Both the position numbers and the translations under genes were made by a program. A stretch of 39,071 nucleotides of DNA from a virus. The notes below the pieces were generated by a model, which saw only the letters and a program-made list of their open reading frames with translations, was not told the origin of the DNA and made no database searches. Shown here piece by piece: positions 7,933 through 16,630 of the stretch. The stretch covers positions 1 to 39,071 of the IMG/VR virus record IMGVR_UViG_3300013104_000048; one strand, 5' to 3'. Numbering within the stretch: position 1 is the stretch's first letter; each line of letters opens with the position of its first letter.

Positions 7933-8839
7933 CGAAGCCCCCTTTACGTGTGATATTTATGGCGCTGCACCACGGGGCCTGTCCTGCAGCCGCTTCCAGA
8001 TCTGCAGTCGGGGTGATCAACTTAACTCTGGATACACCAGGCTGCTGAAGTGCTGAGTAAATAGCGGAGAGTGGTACGATGGCGTTAATGCGATGGGAAA
8101 GAAGTGTGTAGCTCGTCAGCGTGCTGATGGCATTTTCCAGTACCGTCTGCGCATCCGGTCCGTCAGGGATCTCGAGCTCCGCCGTGACGGCATAACTTGC
8201 GATGGTGGCACTTTTCACGCTGACAAAATCGGTGAGCGGCCTGACTTCATCCGCGCTGAGTTTATTCATCACCGCTTCGATCAGGATAAGACCAGCCACG
8301 CCGTTACCGGTTCGCGAAAGCACATACACATCCACCTCGCCAGGGCGGTTGTGCGTTTCTGGCCCATAAGCATCCGCGTCCAGCACATCGTTATCCGCAG
8401 ATTTGGCATGGAAACGATAGGCGTTGCGCGCACCGGCCGTATTCAGCTGTGCCCACGAAAGCTGGATCCGCTCCCGAAAAGCGTTATCGTCCTCATAGAC
8501 AGGATCGACAGGGGGAACCGCATCCGGATCGCCTGGATTAATCACCAGGCGGGAAACGTTAAAACCGGCGCCTAACTGATCGAGATCGGGGCCTCTGGCA
8601 CTGGCAAGAAAAACTGCGCGTACCGCGTCGTTAACCCGCTGGAACGCCAGGGTGAGCTGGTAGGCGTTGATTTCGCCCTGCTTATACGCCGGGTCAGATT
8701 CCACCAGCGCATCAAATTCCGGATCCAGTTCGCGCAGGCGCGCCAGCCAGCGGGTAAAAATGTCTGCGGCATCCGGTACCACGAGGGCATCCGGTACCGC
8801 CAGAGCGGACAGGTTAATTACGTCATAGCTGTTTGCCAT
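7925..8839 (-). CDS. Baseplate assembly protein gpJ (P2/Mu gp47 family)
   Basis: 304 residues from MANSYDVINL at 8839, chosen because it has GGAGG upstream, overlaps gpW by 17 bases as in P2-like phages, and removes an atypical N-terminal extension. The protein has the J signature ARGPDLDQLGAGFNVSR near residues 77-93 and a long beta-rich core. gpJ with gpW forms the baseplate wedge of contractile tails. Its 3' end overlaps gpI by eight bases, implying coupling. Confidence 0.92.
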   Translation of the reverse strand: MANSYDVINLSALAVPDALVVPDAADIFTRWLARLRELDPEFDALVESDPAYKQGEINAYQLTLAFQRVNDAVRAVFLASARGPDLDQLGAGFNVSRLVINPGDPDAVPPVDPVYEDDNAFRERIQLSWAQLNTAGARNAYRFHAKSADNDVLDADAYGPETHNRPGEVDVYVLSRTGNGVAGLILIEAVMNKLSADEVRPLTDFVSVKSATIASYAVTAELEIPDGPDAQTVLENAISTLTSYTLLSHRINAIVPLSAIYSALQQPGVSRVKLITPTADLEAAAGQAPWCSAINITRKGGFGG

Positions 8840-9176
8840 AAATCGGTAAGCCTCCGGTGCTGACAGGAAGATTGTTCTCTTTGTTAATCCCTTCGATATC
8901 CACCACACATCCCGTTTCATCAGCAGGGAAAGAAACCACCACGCGCGTGACCCTCAGCCTGGGTTCCCAGCGTGCCAACGCCGAGGCGGTCGCGGCGATA
9001 ATTCGAAGCCTGGTCAGGTCGTCGCGGGGGTTATCCACCAGCGAAAACAGGTCACTGCCATAATCACGAACCAGCACACGGCTGCCGACGGGCGTGGAGA
9101 GAATATCGCTGACAGACTGGCGCAGATGATCGCTACCGGACAGGCGTTTCCCGGTCCGGCTGTTTACACCGTTCAT
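8823..9176 (-). CDS. Baseplate assembly protein gpW (T4 gp25-like)
   Basis: 117 residues from MNGVNSRTG at 9176, which follows a GGAAAAA stretch; the longer frame would overlap gpD. The gp25/GPW fold is evident: the segment SVSDILSTPVGSRVLVRDYGSDLF (about 20-43) is the classic motif around the EPR-like region that initiates sheath assembly. It lies between D and J, so all wedge genes are contiguous. Confidence 0.9.
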   Translation of the reverse strand: MNGVNSRTGKRLSGSDHLRQSVSDILSTPVGSRVLVRDYGSDLFSLVDNPRDDLTRLRIIAATASALARWEPRLRVTRVVVSFPADETGCVVDIEGINKENNLPVSTGGLPIYGKQL

Positions 9177-9213
9177 ATTGTTTTTCCGTATCTGTTTGCC
9201 GGATGGCGGAGGG

Positions 9214-10332
9214 TTAGCCGAAGTAATCCGGGCCGGTCTTATCCTTGCTGCCGGATTTTTTTGAAGATTTCGCAGGTTTACGAATATCAACCACCAGGTT
9301 GTACGTGTAGCTGAACCCGGCGGGCGTCAGGGAAAACACCAGTGACTCCACTACCCAGGCACGATCTTCCCGCTCGCCAAAACCGGACGTGGAAACGCCG
9401 GATTCTGCCGTAAGCGGGACATGTTTCGGGCGGCACGGTCCCGTCACCGTCATTTTCTGCTCATTGCGCCGGGCCTGCGTTTTTTTCGCTTTTGCCTGCT
9501 GGTCAGCAGTGGCCTTTGCGGGCTGGGTGTAGGGATTCGCCATAGAGGGGCCGTCATGGTCAACTGAGGTAGTTTTGGTCTTGCCGTCAGCCTCATCGTA
9601 ATAACGCACGCCGATTTTGCCCGATGACTTACCGCTGTTGCCGGTCGCTTTCCCCGTCGAACTCCCCCGCTCGCCTTCATTGTATGACCAGTTGGAGACC
9701 TCTTCAGGTGTGATGACCAGTGCGCCTGTCTGCTCACCGGAGGCTTTCGCTGTAGCTCCCTGACGCAGAAACAGCCAGTAACCGCCAGATGGCTTGCTGA
9801 CTGCGTTCCATGTGCGGGCAAGGCGGGTCAGCAAATTGGCGTCGGATTCTGCCACCTGATCAACGTGATCGATATGGATATTGGCGAGCTCTACGGCCAC
9901 TTTCGGTACCAGACCGTTTTCAGTGGCCACAGTTTTAACCAGATCCGCCAGTCGTAGATTATCCCAGCTTCGGGTCTTCTGGCTGAGCACATCACCGGGC
10001 TGTTTCTGTGCGTTCATGGGCGCGGCGGTGGCATAAATCTCGATACGACGTGGCGGACCACTGCTGCCGACGCCGGATACCACGAACCAGCCCTTATCCA
10101 CCAGTTGGTCGTTGAAGCCCAGTGCCACGCGTAGTCGCGCACCTTTTGTCGGTAAAGGGAGCGTTTCCGACAGCAGCGTGATTTTCAGCTCATCCGCTTT
10201 AGCCGTGGCGCCGCCGTAATCGGTCAGCGTCAGCTCTGCCAGGCTTTGCTGCAGCGCGCGGGTAATATCTTTTCCCTCCGCGCTGACGCTGAAAGCAGGA
10301 GCATATTCGGGTTTAACACTCTGTTCGGTCAT
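9214..10332 (-). CDS. Late control/tail hub protein gpD (P2)
   Basis: 372 residues from MTEQSVKPEY at 10332, where the ATG overlaps the end of gpX and GGGAT precedes it. gpD is the T4 gp27-like hub protein connecting tube and spike. Recognisable parts are the N-terminal PAFSVSAEGKDIT, a middle domain with LADLVKTVATENGL (about 115-130), and a lysine/serine-rich C-terminus. The gene lies after X and before W; the P2 order differs, so this is a rearranged tail. Confidence 0.9.
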   Translation of the reverse strand: MTEQSVKPEYAPAFSVSAEGKDITRALQQSLAELTLTDYGGATAKADELKITLLSETLPLPTKGARLRVALGFNDQLVDKGWFVVSGVGSSGPPRRIEIYATAAPMNAQKQPGDVLSQKTRSWDNLRLADLVKTVATENGLVPKVAVELANIHIDHVDQVAESDANLLTRLARTWNAVSKPSGGYWLFLRQGATAKASGEQTGALVITPEEVSNWSYNEGERGSSTGKATGNSGKSSGKIGVRYYDEADGKTKTTSVDHDGPSMANPYTQPAKATADQQAKAKKTQARRNEQKMTVTGPCRPKHVPLTAESGVSTSGFGEREDRAWVVESLVFSLTPAGFSYTYNLVVDIRKPAKSSKKSGSKDKTGPDYFG

Positions 10333-10333
10333 T

Positions 10334-10549
10334 TTAATCCCACAGGCTGAACGCAGAATCCTCAACCGGCGGAGCCAAATCCGGCAGGGTGATAAACAGG
10401 CCAGACGGATAAACAGCACCGACATCGGCCAGCCCCGGATTCGCTTCGAGTACCTGCGTCACAACATAAGAAAGGTTTTCCGTGCCGTAATGCGCCGCAC
10501 ATACAGCATCCAGCACGTCACCGTCACGGGTTTGATATATCGTCTGCAT
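10334..10549 (-). CDS. Tail protein X (LysM-like, P2 gpX)
   Basis: 71 residues, the family's usual size. The start MQTIYQTRDGDVLDAVC and the ANPGLADVGAVYPSG stretch resemble LysM domains and match phage tail protein X. P2 X is needed for tail completion. The coding sequence overlaps U upstream and abuts D downstream. Confidence 0.92.
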   Translation of the reverse strand: MQTIYQTRDGDVLDAVCAAHYGTENLSYVVTQVLEANPGLADVGAVYPSGLFITLPDLAPPVEDSAFSLWD

Positions 10550-10994
10550 AATGTTTCAGCGTCATCGCCCAGTTTTTATTACGGTGGCCGCCGCCAGGCA
10601 GGAATCGACTGGTCGTGTCGGAGAAGTCGATCACCACCCACCAGCCCAGCACATCCCCTTCGCCGCTGACCAGCTGCTGTGGCTTATTCTGATCTGCGAG
10701 GTCGTAGAGATCGTTAACGGCATCCACCCCCTTACGAAAGAACGCATGCGACTCTCCCTCAAGCCGGACGGTGCGCCCGGGCTTGCCGGTATACTGCAAC
10801 AGGTCCTGTTTGCCGATCCGCTCCTGCTCGCTCCATCGCCAGCTGGCCTCGCGGGTCAGTTGGTTGTAAGCCGTGGTGTCGATGGAAAAGGCAAAGTCGC
10901 CCAGCATCATCATCACCCGGGAAGCCTGTGCGCCACGAACCGCGCTGGACCGGGACTGCCCGAAGTCTTCAAAGACGGGAATTATTTCACTCAC
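10524..10994 (-). CDS. Tail protein gpU (P2 family)
   Basis: 156 residues from a GTG that overlaps the tape-measure stop (GTGA). The signature MMMLGDFAFSIDTTAYNQL (about 27-46), a WRWSEQERIG segment and a terminal MTLKHYAD stretch are those of P2 gpU, a tail component acting after tube polymerisation. It is translationally coupled to gpT and gpX. Confidence 0.92.
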   Translation of the reverse strand: MSEIIPVFEDFGQSRSSAVRGAQASRVMMMLGDFAFSIDTTAYNQLTREASWRWSEQERIGKQDLLQYTGKPGRTVRLEGESHAFFRKGVDAVNDLYDLADQNKPQQLVSGEGDVLGWWVVIDFSDTTSRFLPGGGHRNKNWAMTLKHYADDISNP

Positions 10995-12988
10995 CAGATT
11001 TGCCCTCCGTCCAGCATGCTGCTGTCACCCGTAAAAGCCGGGCTGCTTTTTGTCACTGCCTCCACTTCATCAGCAATCCCCCGCTCGTCCTGCCCCGGTG
11101 CACCGTGAATTTCAAACCGGTATTCATATCTACGGTTATCAGTCAGTTGCCGGGGTGGTGGCGCTTTGTCCGCGGAATCCAGCCTCTGCAGTAACATGTC
11201 CCATTCACTGCCACCCTCCTGGCCTGACTTGCCTGCTGGCGGGGCAGGCTCCGGGGCAGGATACCGGGGCAAGGCAATGTCTTGCGGGTAAGGCAGGACA
11301 TCCGCGCGGTTATCCCGGTGGCGTTCATTATCAGTGAACGCCTCCCGCATACCACCAGATTCAGATAGAGGATAAACATCAACATTCACCATCGGATTAA
11401 CCGTTAAAGGCTTGTCTGAAGATCCTGTCAATTTCTCGGCTACGGGCCAGTTGAGGCTTTTTTCAAACGCAGGTAGGGAAGGGAGTCTGTAATTATCCCA
11501 GGCACCCGCAGACTGATCGGATGTTTCACGGCCGGGCTGCGCCGGTGCCCCCTTGTTCTGGTTGATTGCAGAATCCCAGGAGAACTGCGCGCCGCTGCTT
11601 TCCGCCGTCACATATTTATCCAGCGTATTATTGAAAGCGTCCTCGTCATCGCGGAAAAAGCCTCGCGTATCCCGGTACGATTTTTTCACATCGTCCGGCA
11701 GATCCGGTTTTTCCTTCAACTGCTGTTCGAACCACTCTCCCTGACCGTTGCGCTGCGCCGTCATGCGCGCGATATCAACCGAGCCGGTCATCGCCAGCGA
11801 CTTAAGCACGTCCCTCTGATCGCTTCGCTCATCCGGTAAAAGCCAGGACAGTTTTTTTGCCAGCGCGTAGGCCACTTTCCCGACGAAAACAATGCCCTGT
11901 CCGAATGTCAGCACGCCGGGGTAAAGGTCATTGCGCAGGAAGCTGACGATACGCTTGATCCCTCCCCCCTTAAACCACTCCGCCATATCGTCCGTCAGAC
12001 GGCGGATATCCGGTGCCAGCTCGTTACCCAACTGGCCGGAGATTTCCGCCACAGCGGAGGAGAAGACGGTGCGCAGGTTAGTGACGGCGCGATTTCCTGC
12101 CATCGCCCCTTCGGCGCCCTCTTTCGTGACGAGGTTATAGCGCCGCTGTTCGTCCATCAGGTCACGGTAGCTCTTGCCGGACTGCTTGAGCAGCATCAAC
12201 AGTTTGCTGGCCTCACCGCCAAACAGCGAATCCAGTGCAAACGAGGCCTTCGATTCATCCTGAAGGCTGAGCGCACGCTCAACAATTTTTTCGAACTGAG
12301 CCATATCGCTGAGCCCGGCAAAATCACCCGCTTTAAAATCCAGCGTTTCAAACGCATCCTGCAGAGAACCCTGTTTGCCGTTCTGCTTGTACTCACCCGA
12401 CTTATGCAGATACTCCTCAAACAGATCGCCGATATTCTCCCCGTTCATGTCGTACTGTTTCGCGAGGGTGTCCCAGGCATCAAACGTAGGGATATCGACG
12501 CCATAGCTTTTTGCCACGCCAGCGCGTCGGGCCGTTTCTTCGTTGGTGGCCGCCGGAGCAATCAGGGTCCCCAGGGCGGAAGCCACCACGCCACCACCGC
12601 CAATCGCCAGCCCTGGCGCAACCATCCCGCCCAGCTGTCCAGCAATACCGAGCCCACGGCGAAACAGCCCCTTCCCTGCCCCCTTAAATGCTGCCAGCCG
12701 CTGCGCCTTCTGCATCTGCTGATTCAGCTTCTGCTGCTCGGCCTCCGTTTTACGGATTTCACGGGATACATCGCTGTAACGCCGTTTAAGGTCTCCCAGG
12801 CTTTGCCCGGCCAGCTTCGCTCGCTTAATCTCCGCCGCCAGCTTAGTCTGGCCTTTCGTCAGCTTTTCTGACTGCTTCCCGACGTCCTTCAGGCTCTTTT
12901 GCAGGCCGCTCGCTGAACGGCTCCAGGAGCTGTCGATATTGCCGCCAAAGGTAATGACGGCCTTAAGGTTCTGGCTTAATCCGGCCAC
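10991..12988 (-). CDS. Tail tape-measure protein (P2 gpT-like)
   Basis: 665 residues from a GTG inside the end of the E' frame. The N-terminal 110 residues are a long coiled coil (IKRAKLAGQSLGDLKRRYSD). A glycine/alanine-rich hydrophobic segment follows (about 110-145, GQLGGMVAPGLAIGGGG), then helical domains, and a proline-rich C-terminal region. Length sets tail length and P2 gpT is longer (about 800), so this tail should be somewhat shorter. It follows the E/E' chaperone pair as in all such tails. Confidence 0.92.
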   Translation of the reverse strand: MAGLSQNLKAVITFGGNIDSSWSRSASGLQKSLKDVGKQSEKLTKGQTKLAAEIKRAKLAGQSLGDLKRRYSDVSREIRKTEAEQQKLNQQMQKAQRLAAFKGAGKGLFRRGLGIAGQLGGMVAPGLAIGGGGVVASALGTLIAPAATNEETARRAGVAKSYGVDIPTFDAWDTLAKQYDMNGENIGDLFEEYLHKSGEYKQNGKQGSLQDAFETLDFKAGDFAGLSDMAQFEKIVERALSLQDESKASFALDSLFGGEASKLLMLLKQSGKSYRDLMDEQRRYNLVTKEGAEGAMAGNRAVTNLRTVFSSAVAEISGQLGNELAPDIRRLTDDMAEWFKGGGIKRIVSFLRNDLYPGVLTFGQGIVFVGKVAYALAKKLSWLLPDERSDQRDVLKSLAMTGSVDIARMTAQRNGQGEWFEQQLKEKPDLPDDVKKSYRDTRGFFRDDEDAFNNTLDKYVTAESSGAQFSWDSAINQNKGAPAQPGRETSDQSAGAWDNYRLPSLPAFEKSLNWPVAEKLTGSSDKPLTVNPMVNVDVYPLSESGGMREAFTDNERHRDNRADVLPYPQDIALPRYPAPEPAPPAGKSGQEGGSEWDMLLQRLDSADKAPPPRQLTDNRRYEYRFEIHGAPGQDERGIADEVEAVTKSSPAFTGDSSMLDGGQIW

Positions 12989-13094
12989 GGTTTACCGCCT
13001 CCAGTTCGTCGGTGAGAAAATCAGAAAATACGCTGAACGGCATATCCAGGTAATCCGTCATAGGAAAATGCAGACGTCGCCCCAGAAAACGCAT
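12963..13094 (-). CDS. Tail assembly chaperone E' frame (frameshift product of gpE)
   Basis: The -1 frame relative to gpE remains open across the gpE stop and reads LIRAMRFLGRRLHF then a segment to RGRIKPEP, ending at 12963 inside the start of the tape-measure gene. P2-like phages make E+E' by -1 frameshifting; the residues around the gpE stop fit that. The coordinates start at the first in-frame ATG (43 residues), which would be the form made by internal initiation. The fused form would join somewhere after codon TTT AAC of gpE, because the -1 frame has a stop there. Confidence 0.6.
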   Translation of the reverse strand: MRFLGRRLHFPMTDYLDMPFSVFSDFLTDELEAVNRGRIKPEP

Positions 13095-13102
13095 CGCCCG
13101 GA

Positions 13103-13390
13103 TCAGCCCTCTTTCGGACGCTCCCCGGGCGGGAGCATAAAAACGTTAAATGCGTCCAGCAGCTGCGCATAATCCGCCGCCGTCAGCTGCCAGATATCCT
13201 GCTCGCTGAGGTTGCACAGCAGCGCGATCATGCGCGCTTCTTTTTCTTCTTCACTGCCGCGATCTTTGGAAAAGGCGATACGGTCACGCACCAGGGGCTC
13301 ACGCAGCGTCACCTGTTCGAGCAGGCCACCGTTCTCAAAGGAAACAGGGGAATACAGTTTGATAACGCGGGTTTCACCAGGAAAAGACAT
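13103..13390 (-). CDS. Tail assembly chaperone gpE (P2/TAC family)
   Basis: 95 residues from MSFPGETRV at 13390, with GGAG six bases upstream. The segment YSPVSFENGGLLEQVTLREP and the C-terminal ALLCNLSEQDIWQLTAADY are the features of P2-type tail assembly chaperones that coat the tape measure. It lies between tube and tape measure, the invariant site. A -1 frameshift into the next frame is expected for the longer E+E' product. Confidence 0.9.
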   Translation of the reverse strand: MSFPGETRVIKLYSPVSFENGGLLEQVTLREPLVRDRIAFSKDRGSEEEKEARMIALLCNLSEQDIWQLTAADYAQLLDAFNVFMLPPGERPKEG

Positions 13391-13402
13391 GTTTATCTCC
13401 AT

Positions 13403-13425
13403 AAAAAAACGGCCCGCAGGCCCTT
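13403..13425 (-). terminator. Terminator between tube and gpE genes
   Basis: On the minus strand GGCC-TGCG-GGCC with an extra GG shoulder is followed by GTTTTTTT. It separates the sheath/tube pair from the E, T, U block and may set a step-down in expression. Confidence 0.7.
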
Positions 13426-13440
13426 GTAAGTTCTTTTGAA

Positions 13441-13947
13441 TTAAAGGCGTACTTTCGCCGCCAGGCCGGACAGGACATCCACACCATTCACCCGTCGCGC
13501 AAAACGCTCGGTATCAATAGCAAAAAGCTCCCGACCATCTTTGGTCTGGCGGTAATAGCTCACCGCGATTTCCACCGTGATGGCATTTTCCGACAGACTG
13601 TCCTTGCCCCGCGGATCCGGCGTAACGGTCTGCACAAAACCTTCGATCTCCTCGATGGTGCCCAGCGCGGTACCGTTCGCCAGATAGCCCTGATAGGCCG
13701 TAAAGCGCGGGCGGCTGCCGCTGACAAAACCAAAGGCGGTCAGCATGTCCGTGTCCACGCCGTAGAATTTCAGCTGACAGGTCAGCGCCTCCATGCCGTC
13801 ATCCACGGGTGTGGGGGCATCCTGCGCGCCGGTGCGCAGGTCAGTTTTGACAATGGACAGTGTCGGCGGTGTGAATTCATGCGCCCCCTGAATGCGGACC
13901 CCCTGCCGGAAGAAGGTCCAGACGCGTAATGTGTTTTTTTCGCTCAT
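13441..13947 (-). CDS. Major tail tube protein (P2 gpFII)
   Basis: 168 residues, typical size. It forms the inner tube through which DNA passes. Characteristic segments are KNTLRVWTFFRQG at the N-terminus, the middle DGMEALTCQLKFYGVDTDML (about 48-67), and ITVEIAVSYYRQ near 135. Its ATG overlaps the sheath stop (ATGA), so tube and sheath are coupled. Confidence 0.93.
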   Translation of the reverse strand: MSEKNTLRVWTFFRQGVRIQGAHEFTPPTLSIVKTDLRTGAQDAPTPVDDGMEALTCQLKFYGVDTDMLTAFGFVSGSRPRFTAYQGYLANGTALGTIEEIEGFVQTVTPDPRGKDSLSENAITVEIAVSYYRQTKDGRELFAIDTERFARRVNGVDVLSGLAAKVRL

Positions 13948-15413
13948 GCTGCCAGCATCTCCTCAAGCGCATAGTTGTTATTCACCCGGACGCGCAGGCT
14001 GATAAGCTCAGTCGGCGATTTCGGACCAAAGTCATAGTTGATGTACAGCACGCCCGCCGCCATGCTCTCTGCGGTGTTAAGCTCCTCATCCAGCCAGGCG
14101 CGGCCGCCAAAAATGGCACCGAGCCCGACCAGCTGGCGCATATAGGCATTGATGGTGCCGATAATGTCGTCGGCATTCTCCCTGTCCAGCGGGCGGTCAA
14201 CGTACTCCAGCATCGTTTCCTGAATACTGTCCTCGATGACGTCGGCGGTACGGCGAACCGATTCAAAGCGCCACTGCGGGTTGGTACCGCACATGCGGTT
14301 CCCCCAGTGCTTAAACCCGGCACGGCGAATAATGGTGGACACGTTCTGCATGTTGAGCAGGTTCGCGTCGCAGTTTTCATCGCCGAGAATGAACTCGTCG
14401 ATTTGCTCCACCCCGAGGATGTTGTTGATGTCCTGGTTGGATTTGCTCCACCACCAGCCCTTCTCAAAGTCGATACGGGCGCGCAGCCCTGCCGCAAAGG
14501 CAGAATACGGACGATAGATCAGCTGGCCGTCGGCGTTGCTGACCTGAACGCGCGGGCGCAGCAGCTCGGTGCGGGAACCGTAAGACTGACGACGCTGCAC
14601 AACCTCCTGCAGCGTGGCACCGGATTCACAGTCAACATACGCCACCGCCCGCAGCTTGCCGGCAACGGTTTCCAGCGCCTTGCCCACCGCATCATCCTCA
14701 CTGAATCCCGGCGCAATCACGATTCGGGGCTGGTACGTCGTCACGGATTTCGCTGACGACAGCGCCCCAATTCCGGCCAGCACCGCTGCACGTTTCTCCT
14801 CTTCACTGGCCCCTTCCGCCACACGCACCACCACCGTCAGGGCATTTCGCTGGTCGTTGATTTCCATCAGAGATTGTTTCAGCGTGCCTTTTTCACCAAG
14901 ACGCGTAAGCATCGTGGTACCGACAATCGCCACCGGCGTATTGAGCGGAAACGGCTCATCCTCGCCCCCCGCCAGTTGCTGACTGAACGGTGAGACAATA
15001 CCGCTACCGCTTCCCGTTGCGGTCACTTTCGCATCCGCTACCGCCGCCACGGCAGCCGTTACCTCAGCAGGCGTTGCCGTCAGCTTTCCGGTTTCATCGC
15101 AGCCAAGCGTGATGGACAGTTTCGGTCCCGTAGCATCCCATACGGCGGACGTCTCCACCTCCGCAGGATTTTCCGCAACGGGGATACCGGCTACGGCTTC
15201 CACCAGAATCACGTTGCCCGCCCTGCCGGTGATGGTCGCTGTAAAATCCACGACGTTGTCCAGAATGGGGGTCCCCGTGGCCGCACTGGCCGGAGTTCCG
15301 GCGGAAGCATCCGGCGCGGTTCCCACCAGGCCGATAATGGCCGTCTGGATCGTCGTGACCGCGACCGTTCCAGATGTCAGTTCGATCGTTTCCACACCAT
15401 GTAAATTCGCCAT
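13944..15413 (-). CDS. Contractile tail sheath protein (P2 gpFI)
   Basis: 489 residues. The start MANLHGVETIELTSGT, the core FSEDDAVGKALETVAGKLRAVAY (about 235-257), the AAGLRARIDFEKGWWWSKSNQDI segment (about 308-330) and the C-terminal insertion/exchange strands ending NNYALEEMLAA are typical sheath features. Residues 75-140 are a threonine/valine-rich insert that is variable in P2-like sheaths. The gene shows that the virion is a myophage. Confidence 0.95.
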   Translation of the reverse strand: MANLHGVETIELTSGTVAVTTIQTAIIGLVGTAPDASAGTPASAATGTPILDNVVDFTATITGRAGNVILVEAVAGIPVAENPAEVETSAVWDATGPKLSITLGCDETGKLTATPAEVTAAVAAVADAKVTATGSGSGIVSPFSQQLAGGEDEPFPLNTPVAIVGTTMLTRLGEKGTLKQSLMEINDQRNALTVVVRVAEGASEEEKRAAVLAGIGALSSAKSVTTYQPRIVIAPGFSEDDAVGKALETVAGKLRAVAYVDCESGATLQEVVQRRQSYGSRTELLRPRVQVSNADGQLIYRPYSAFAAGLRARIDFEKGWWWSKSNQDINNILGVEQIDEFILGDENCDANLLNMQNVSTIIRRAGFKHWGNRMCGTNPQWRFESVRRTADVIEDSIQETMLEYVDRPLDRENADDIIGTINAYMRQLVGLGAIFGGRAWLDEELNTAESMAAGVLYINYDFGPKSPTELISLRVRVNNNYALEEMLAA

Positions 15414-15430
15414 TCATTTTCTCCAGGCAT

Positions 15431-15452
15431 AAAAAAACCTGCCGCGGCAGGT
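15431..15452 (-). terminator. Terminator between spike and sheath genes
   Basis: The perfect hairpin ACCTGCCGCGGCAGGT (minus strand) is followed by TTTTTTT. It starts at the stop of gpV. The sheath gene has its own GGAG ribosome site after it. Confidence 0.8.
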
Positions 15453-16075
15453 CACATTTTTTGATTGGGGGGATTCGTGGTACCACCGCCGTCACCATTT
15501 TCTTTATGGTTATGGCCGTTGTAGGTTTCGCGGATCCCGCTCATTCTCCCGGTACCGTCCGAAATCTCCTGTGTTGCACCGATATTTCCGGCCACGTTCG
15601 TGTCGGCATTTATCTGCGTTTTCCCCTGAACGGTCAGGGTGTCGGTGATTTCCACCGGGCCGTCCAGCGTGCCTTTCCCGATAATTTTGTAGGTCCCGTT
15701 CTCCGCCAGCGTGATGGTCAGGGCATGCGCCGCCCGGTCATAGCGAATCTCGGTACCGTCGCCGTAGCGGGTGATATGCTCACTGTCGCTGCCCTCCGGC
15801 ACAGGCAGACCGCCGGTATTCCAGCCGGGAAACACCCGGCCATTATTCAGCTCGCCCGCCTCCGAGAGCACCGTGACCGCATCCCCGACCGCATACGGAT
15901 TGGAATCAGCCCGGTTTTCCCCGGAAAAGCCCTGACAAAGCGGCAGCCAGGTGGTGACGATATCGCCCAGATCAACCCGGCATTTCGGTATACCATCATG
16001 CTTAACGGAGTGAATAACCCCACGCCGGACGATATTCGCCAGACGGCGCTGTAAATCGCCCTCGATATCACTCAT
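15452..16075 (-). CDS. Baseplate spike protein gpV (P2, iron-tipped)
   Basis: 207 residues. The N-terminal OB-fold region has the family segment DIVTTWLPLCQGFSG (about 38-52), followed by GDAVTVLSEAGEL. The beta-helical stalk runs from about 105 to 180, and the C-terminus carries GHNHKENG; the His-x-His pair is the residue set that binds the iron ion at the tip of the P2 spike. The trimer punctures the outer membrane. In P2 it lies directly before W and J; here it is separated from them by the tail-tube block. Confidence 0.92.
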   Translation of the reverse strand: MSDIEGDLQRRLANIVRRGVIHSVKHDGIPKCRVDLGDIVTTWLPLCQGFSGENRADSNPYAVGDAVTVLSEAGELNNGRVFPGWNTGGLPVPEGSDSEHITRYGDGTEIRYDRAAHALTITLAENGTYKIIGKGTLDGPVEITDTLTVQGKTQINADTNVAGNIGATQEISDGTGRMSGIRETYNGHNHKENGDGGGTTNPPNQKM

Positions 16076-16622
16076 CGGGTTTTGCCTCGTAAATCAGCTG
16101 ATAGTCATCCACATGTGCCCGACCGATATCCGGTGCCTTACCCAGCCAGGCTGCTTTCAGCGGGGCATTCAGCTGTGCAAACGGATCCGCACCAAAGGCG
16201 GCTGACTGTGTGAAGGAGATTCGCCAGACCAGGTAATCATCCATGCGCGGATCAAACTCATCGCGTGCCGCATCGATAAACACGGCAGGCTCCAGACTGG
16301 TCAGGCCGAACAGCTGGCCGTCAATCCACTGGGTAATGTCCGCTGCCGCCGTGCGCAGGAAAATTTCCGGGCGACTGACACCTGCCCCGGCTGCATCCAC
16401 CACCACGAACAAATCGCAGGACAGATTGACGTTGAGCTGCCCCTCGTTGCCCCCTCCCTGCTCCCAGCCATTAATGGAGAAATAGACTGCTGGGGTGATC
16501 AGTCCGGTAAAGCGGGGGATATTTTTTTCCGGGTACGTATCGGCGTCCCGCACCCACGCAATGTTTTTCAGCGCGCCGGTAACGGCATCGTGATACTGCC
16601 CAAGCAGCAATGGCTCAGCCAT
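16068..16622 (-). CDS. Putative tail terminator (lambda U-position / Mu gp37-like)
   Basis: 184 residues with an alpha/beta pattern and no membrane segment. It begins MAEPLLLGQYHD and overlaps the spike gene by eight bases. The protein is not one I can place by motif; the call rests on position. Gene order here is cement, FII, this upstream neighbour (Z-like), this gene, then tail genes, mirroring lambda D/FI-FII-Z-U. Tail terminators of this size cap the tube and stop polymerisation. Confidence 0.55.
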   Translation of the reverse strand: MAEPLLLGQYHDAVTGALKNIAWVRDADTYPEKNIPRFTGLITPAVYFSINGWEQGGGNEGQLNVNLSCDLFVVVDAAGAGVSRPEIFLRTAAADITQWIDGQLFGLTSLEPAVFIDAARDEFDPRMDDYLVWRISFTQSAAFGADPFAQLNAPLKAAWLGKAPDIGRAHVDDYQLIYEAKPDE

Positions 16623-16630
16623 GGTCCACC

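Noticed and set aside
13929-14756. A 275-residue plus-strand frame opposite the sheath gene
   Set aside because: Antisense shadow; the sheath gene on the other strand is unambiguous.
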